DNA of 23,751 nt from UBA7960 sp964624065 (GTDB taxonomy: Bacteria; Bacteroidota; Bacteroidia; Bacteroidales; UBA7960). Positions 21,853-23,751 of this stretch are shown here, piece by piece. The DNA lies in contig CAZUWF010000032.1 of NCBI GenBank assembly GCA_964624065.1, forward strand, positions 1-23,751, written 5' to 3'. Below the pieces are notes generated by a model. The model had not been told where the DNA came from. It did no database searches and saw nothing but the letters and a program-made list of their open reading frames with translations. Both the position numbers and the translations under genes were made by a program. The first letter of the stretch is position 1. Each line of letters opens with the position of its first letter.

Positions 21853-22539
21853 CTAGCCAATTACCAAAATTCCCCCCACATCGATTAGTGGGCCGTTGTA
21901 CAGCTCAACGATGGTTACCTCCCTCTCTTCGAGTTTTCTTGCCAGTCCTTTTCCTTCGGGCATTATATTGAGGCTCCCGACAATGAAAAGTGTTCCGTTG
22001 TAAAAACCGGCACAGCCACCGAAAAATCCGTGCTTGACTCCCGTAAGTTGAATTTTGTTGGGTGAAACGTAGAAAGCTTCCTTGCCTGCCGAGGTTAGGG
22101 TCTGCAATATGGAAAGGTCGCTGGTGATGTGAAGTCCTTCGATTTCAATGAGGTTGCAGCGGGTGTAACCCTGTTTAACCGTTATGATTTCCAATCCACA
22201 AGCCAGTTCAAGTATTGAAGCATCGGTAATCTTGGTATTGTGTACCAGGCAATCATTTGAAAATAGGGCATTGTATTGTGCCGTTTGCGGATACACGCTA
22301 CCAAGGGCACTTTTGCCTATCATCAATTTTACGCCAAGCTCCTGAAGTTTTTCAAGGAATGATTCGGGAGTGTTGGGTGCCGCTACTAGTCCAAAAGGCG
22401 TTTGGCAAAAAAAGATGTCGGGATGTCCTGAAATTGCATCGTAAACCCGGTCAGAACTGGAAAATGGCAAAACCTGGGAGTGCTTTTGCAATTCCCACAG
22501 GGCTGCTTTGGGTATTCTTGAGTCAACTAAAGTCAACAT
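21853..22539 (-). CDS. DUF6873 family GME-fold protein
   Basis: Conserved protein (228 aa) that I recognise as DUF6873, a group assigned to the guanidine-modifying-enzyme (GME) fold. Landmarks are SGHPDIFF (37-44), VAAPNTPE (52-59), LVHNTKITD (98-106), VKQGYTRCNL (121-130), KHGFFGGCAGFYNGTLF (169-185) and the terminal PLIDVGGILVIG (217-228). In GME enzymes such as DDAH and agmatine deiminase, a C-terminal GGxxC supplies the nucleophile; here GGILVI has no cysteine, so a classical deiminase reaction is unlikely. I prefer ATG 22539, which starts MLTLVDSRIPK; ATG 22566 would add nine residues. Either way the 5' end overlaps the radical SAM gene (17 or 44 bp), suggesting translational coupling. 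Function unknown. Confidence 0.78.
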   Translation of the reverse strand: MLTLVDSRIPKAALWELQKHSQVLPFSSSDRVYDAISGHPDIFFCQTPFGLVAAPNTPESFLEKLQELGVKLMIGKSALGSVYPQTAQYNALFSNDCLVHNTKITDASILELACGLEIITVKQGYTRCNLIEIEGLHITSDLSILQTLTSAGKEAFYVSPNKIQLTGVKHGFFGGCAGFYNGTLFIVGSLNIMPEGKGLARKLEEREVTIVELYNGPLIDVGGILVIG

Positions 22540-23530
22540 AAAACTGCCTCCCGTTAAGATTGTCATCCGACACGAAGTTTACATGTGTGTATAGTGCCAG
22601 CAGGGCTTTCTTGTTGCTGGCCTTGTGGCCAATTGCAGCATTTATTTGCTTTGGCGAAATGCGGATTTTTAAATTTCCACCCGGATTTTTATCGAAAACT
22701 GCCTTTTGCAGGATGTCAGCCCAGATAGCGGTTTCGACTAGTTCCTTGAATGCCGGGTGGAATGGCCCTGCCAACAATTTATCTCCCGACAGCAAGCCCT
22801 CGCTGGGGTGCAATCCCACGCGTAGAACTTTTAAGGAATTTTGTTCGAAAAACAGCACCAACGTCCGGCAAATTTCAACTGCTTCGTGCAATTGGAGGGG
22901 GATGTATCCTCCCTTTTGAAAAAGGGTAGCAAGCAGTGTGTGGCGTATGACAAGCGTTGGGTATATCCTAACTTGGGAGGCGCCCAGCTCCACGAACCTC
23001 GATGCCGTTTGCATTGCCTTGGCAGGTGTGTCGCCCGGCAGTCCCACCATCATCTGCAGGCCGAGGTTGAAGCCGTGCCGGAGTATTAATTTGCTTGCTT
23101 CCTCTACTTGCTGGATGGTGTGCCCGCGACCGGATTGTTTCAAAACATCCTCATCCATTGACTGGGCACCGAGTTCGATTGTGCCTACGTTATGGTGGGC
23201 AAGCATTTCAAGTTTTGGAGGAGTTATGTAATCGGGTCGGGTACTAAGCCTTATGGATTGAACCTGACCGTTATAAATAAATGGAGCTACCGCCGAAAGA
23301 TATTCTGATTGCAATTTGAGGGTCAAACCGGTGAAATTTCCACCGAAAAAGGCAGCCTCGACCCTACGGTTTCCTCCGGCTATGGTCGCAAGGTGCTCGG
23401 CTATTATTTTGGCAACATCAGCAGGTTTAGGAATCGCAAAAGCCCCCGAGATGTTCTGCTGGTTGCAAAACACACACCTGTGCGGACAGCCCAACTCCGG
23501 GACAAATATGGGAATGTTGTAGTGGCGCAA
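22523..23530 (-). CDS. Elp3-like radical SAM protein
   Basis: Iron-sulfur enzyme (335 aa) of the radical SAM superfamily. The [4Fe-4S] ligands are Cys15, Cys19 and Cys22 in a standard CX3CX2C (CPHRCVFC). FFGGNFTGL (61-69) is the SAM-contacting GGE-like strand, followed by IRLSTRPDYI, ELGAQSMDEDVL and MMVGLPGD (160-167), which match the Elp3/COG1243-type core. A C-terminal Radical_SAM_C-like part contains VLRVGLHPSEGLL. The acetyltransferase domain of true Elp3 is absent. The start is TTG 23530: in-frame TAA lies 48 bp upstream with no ATG between, and MRHYNIPIFVPELGC suits the family. The DUF6873 gene overlaps its 3' end. The reaction and substrate are unknown; an RNA or peptide modification is possible. 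Confidence 0.85.
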   Translation of the reverse strand: MRHYNIPIFVPELGCPHRCVFCNQQNISGAFAIPKPADVAKIIAEHLATIAGGNRRVEAAFFGGNFTGLTLKLQSEYLSAVAPFIYNGQVQSIRLSTRPDYITPPKLEMLAHHNVGTIELGAQSMDEDVLKQSGRGHTIQQVEEASKLILRHGFNLGLQMMVGLPGDTPAKAMQTASRFVELGASQVRIYPTLVIRHTLLATLFQKGGYIPLQLHEAVEICRTLVLFFEQNSLKVLRVGLHPSEGLLSGDKLLAGPFHPAFKELVETAIWADILQKAVFDKNPGGNLKIRISPKQINAAIGHKASNKKALLALYTHVNFVSDDNLNGRQFYVDFS

Positions 23531-23712
23531 CGGTTTTTTGATGGTTGGGGACCGTTTGATCTTTTGAGATTTAGATTACTGAAAACTCAAAACAGAACAC
23601 CATTTACAACTTACTTGAGAAGGAAGTGCCAGATACCCTAACCTAACCTTAATGCGCATAAGTAATTGAAAAACCGCGTTCTGTCAAATTAATTGATTTT
23701 GAAAAATGGCAA

Positions 23713-23720
23713 CAAAGGTA
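23713..23720 (-). promoter_or_regulatory. Candidate -7 element upstream of the radical SAM gene
   Basis: On the minus strand it reads TACCTTTG, identical to the tRNA-Leu -7 element, with a TTG 16 bp upstream. It would give a leader of about 180 nt before TTG 23530, in which I found only a 27-codon open frame (23576-23659) of no recognisable type. Confidence 0.35.
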
Positions 23721-23751
23721 TAAATCCAGTATGGTGCAAAATAAATAAACA

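Noticed and set aside
23576..23659. 27-codon minus-strand open frame in the leader of the radical SAM gene
   Set aside because: Too short, no recognisable family; the first residues vaguely recall a UV endonuclease N-terminus but this is not enough to call a gene remnant.

Overview
The window looks like a chromosomal segment of a Bacteroidota bacterium. The evidence is a secreted protein with a type IX secretion (Por) C-terminal sorting domain at the left edge, several Bacteroidota-restricted families (DUF4294, DUF5723, PhoU-tailed PiT and NptA transporters), the lack of clear Shine-Dalgarno sites with several TTG or GTG starts, a tRNA without an encoded CCA, and promoters of the Bacteroidota form TTG-N19/20-TAnnTTTG. 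No phage, transposon, CRISPR array or rRNA was seen. Most genes are housekeeping, so the unusual material is mainly in intergenic DNA and in two small accessory gene pairs.

Layout. 2-580: the 3' end of an exported endonuclease/exonuclease/phosphatase-fold protein. 698-4782: two different phosphate transporters (PiT family, then Na+/Pi cotransporter), each with a helical PhoU-like tail and each preceded by repeats of GTTAAyn with an exact 11-bp period that resemble a Pho box. 4769-8710 (minus): an M15 peptidase, an S9 peptidase and pcm. The gap between S9 and pcm is built of 7-bp tandem repeats. 8926-11350 (plus): a Gfo/Idh/MocA oxidoreductase and a polyprenyl-phosphate sugar-1-phosphate transferase, 10 bp apart. 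11332-11970 (minus): a DUF4294 protein overlapping the transferase tail to tail.

12315-18110 (minus) is a proteostasis and genome-maintenance block. In transcription order it is rsmG, recA, tRNA-Leu(UAG) with its own intrinsic terminator, tig, clpP and clpX. Trigger factor folds nascent chains, while ClpXP unfolds and degrades proteins; the tig-clpP-clpX order is common in bacteria. 18222-21769 (plus): an exported LysM glucosaminidase, a stand-alone HsdR-N-like PD-(D/E)XK protein starting 6 nt later, an exported DUF5723 protein and a KdsC-like HAD phosphatase. 21853-23530 (minus): an Elp3-like radical SAM protein whose 3' end overlaps a DUF6873 (GME-fold) protein.

The observations most worth following are the paired Pho-box-like repeats in front of both transporters, the heptanucleotide repeat mosaics between genes, and the overlapping radical SAM-DUF6873 pair, in which the usual GME nucleophile cysteine seems to be missing.
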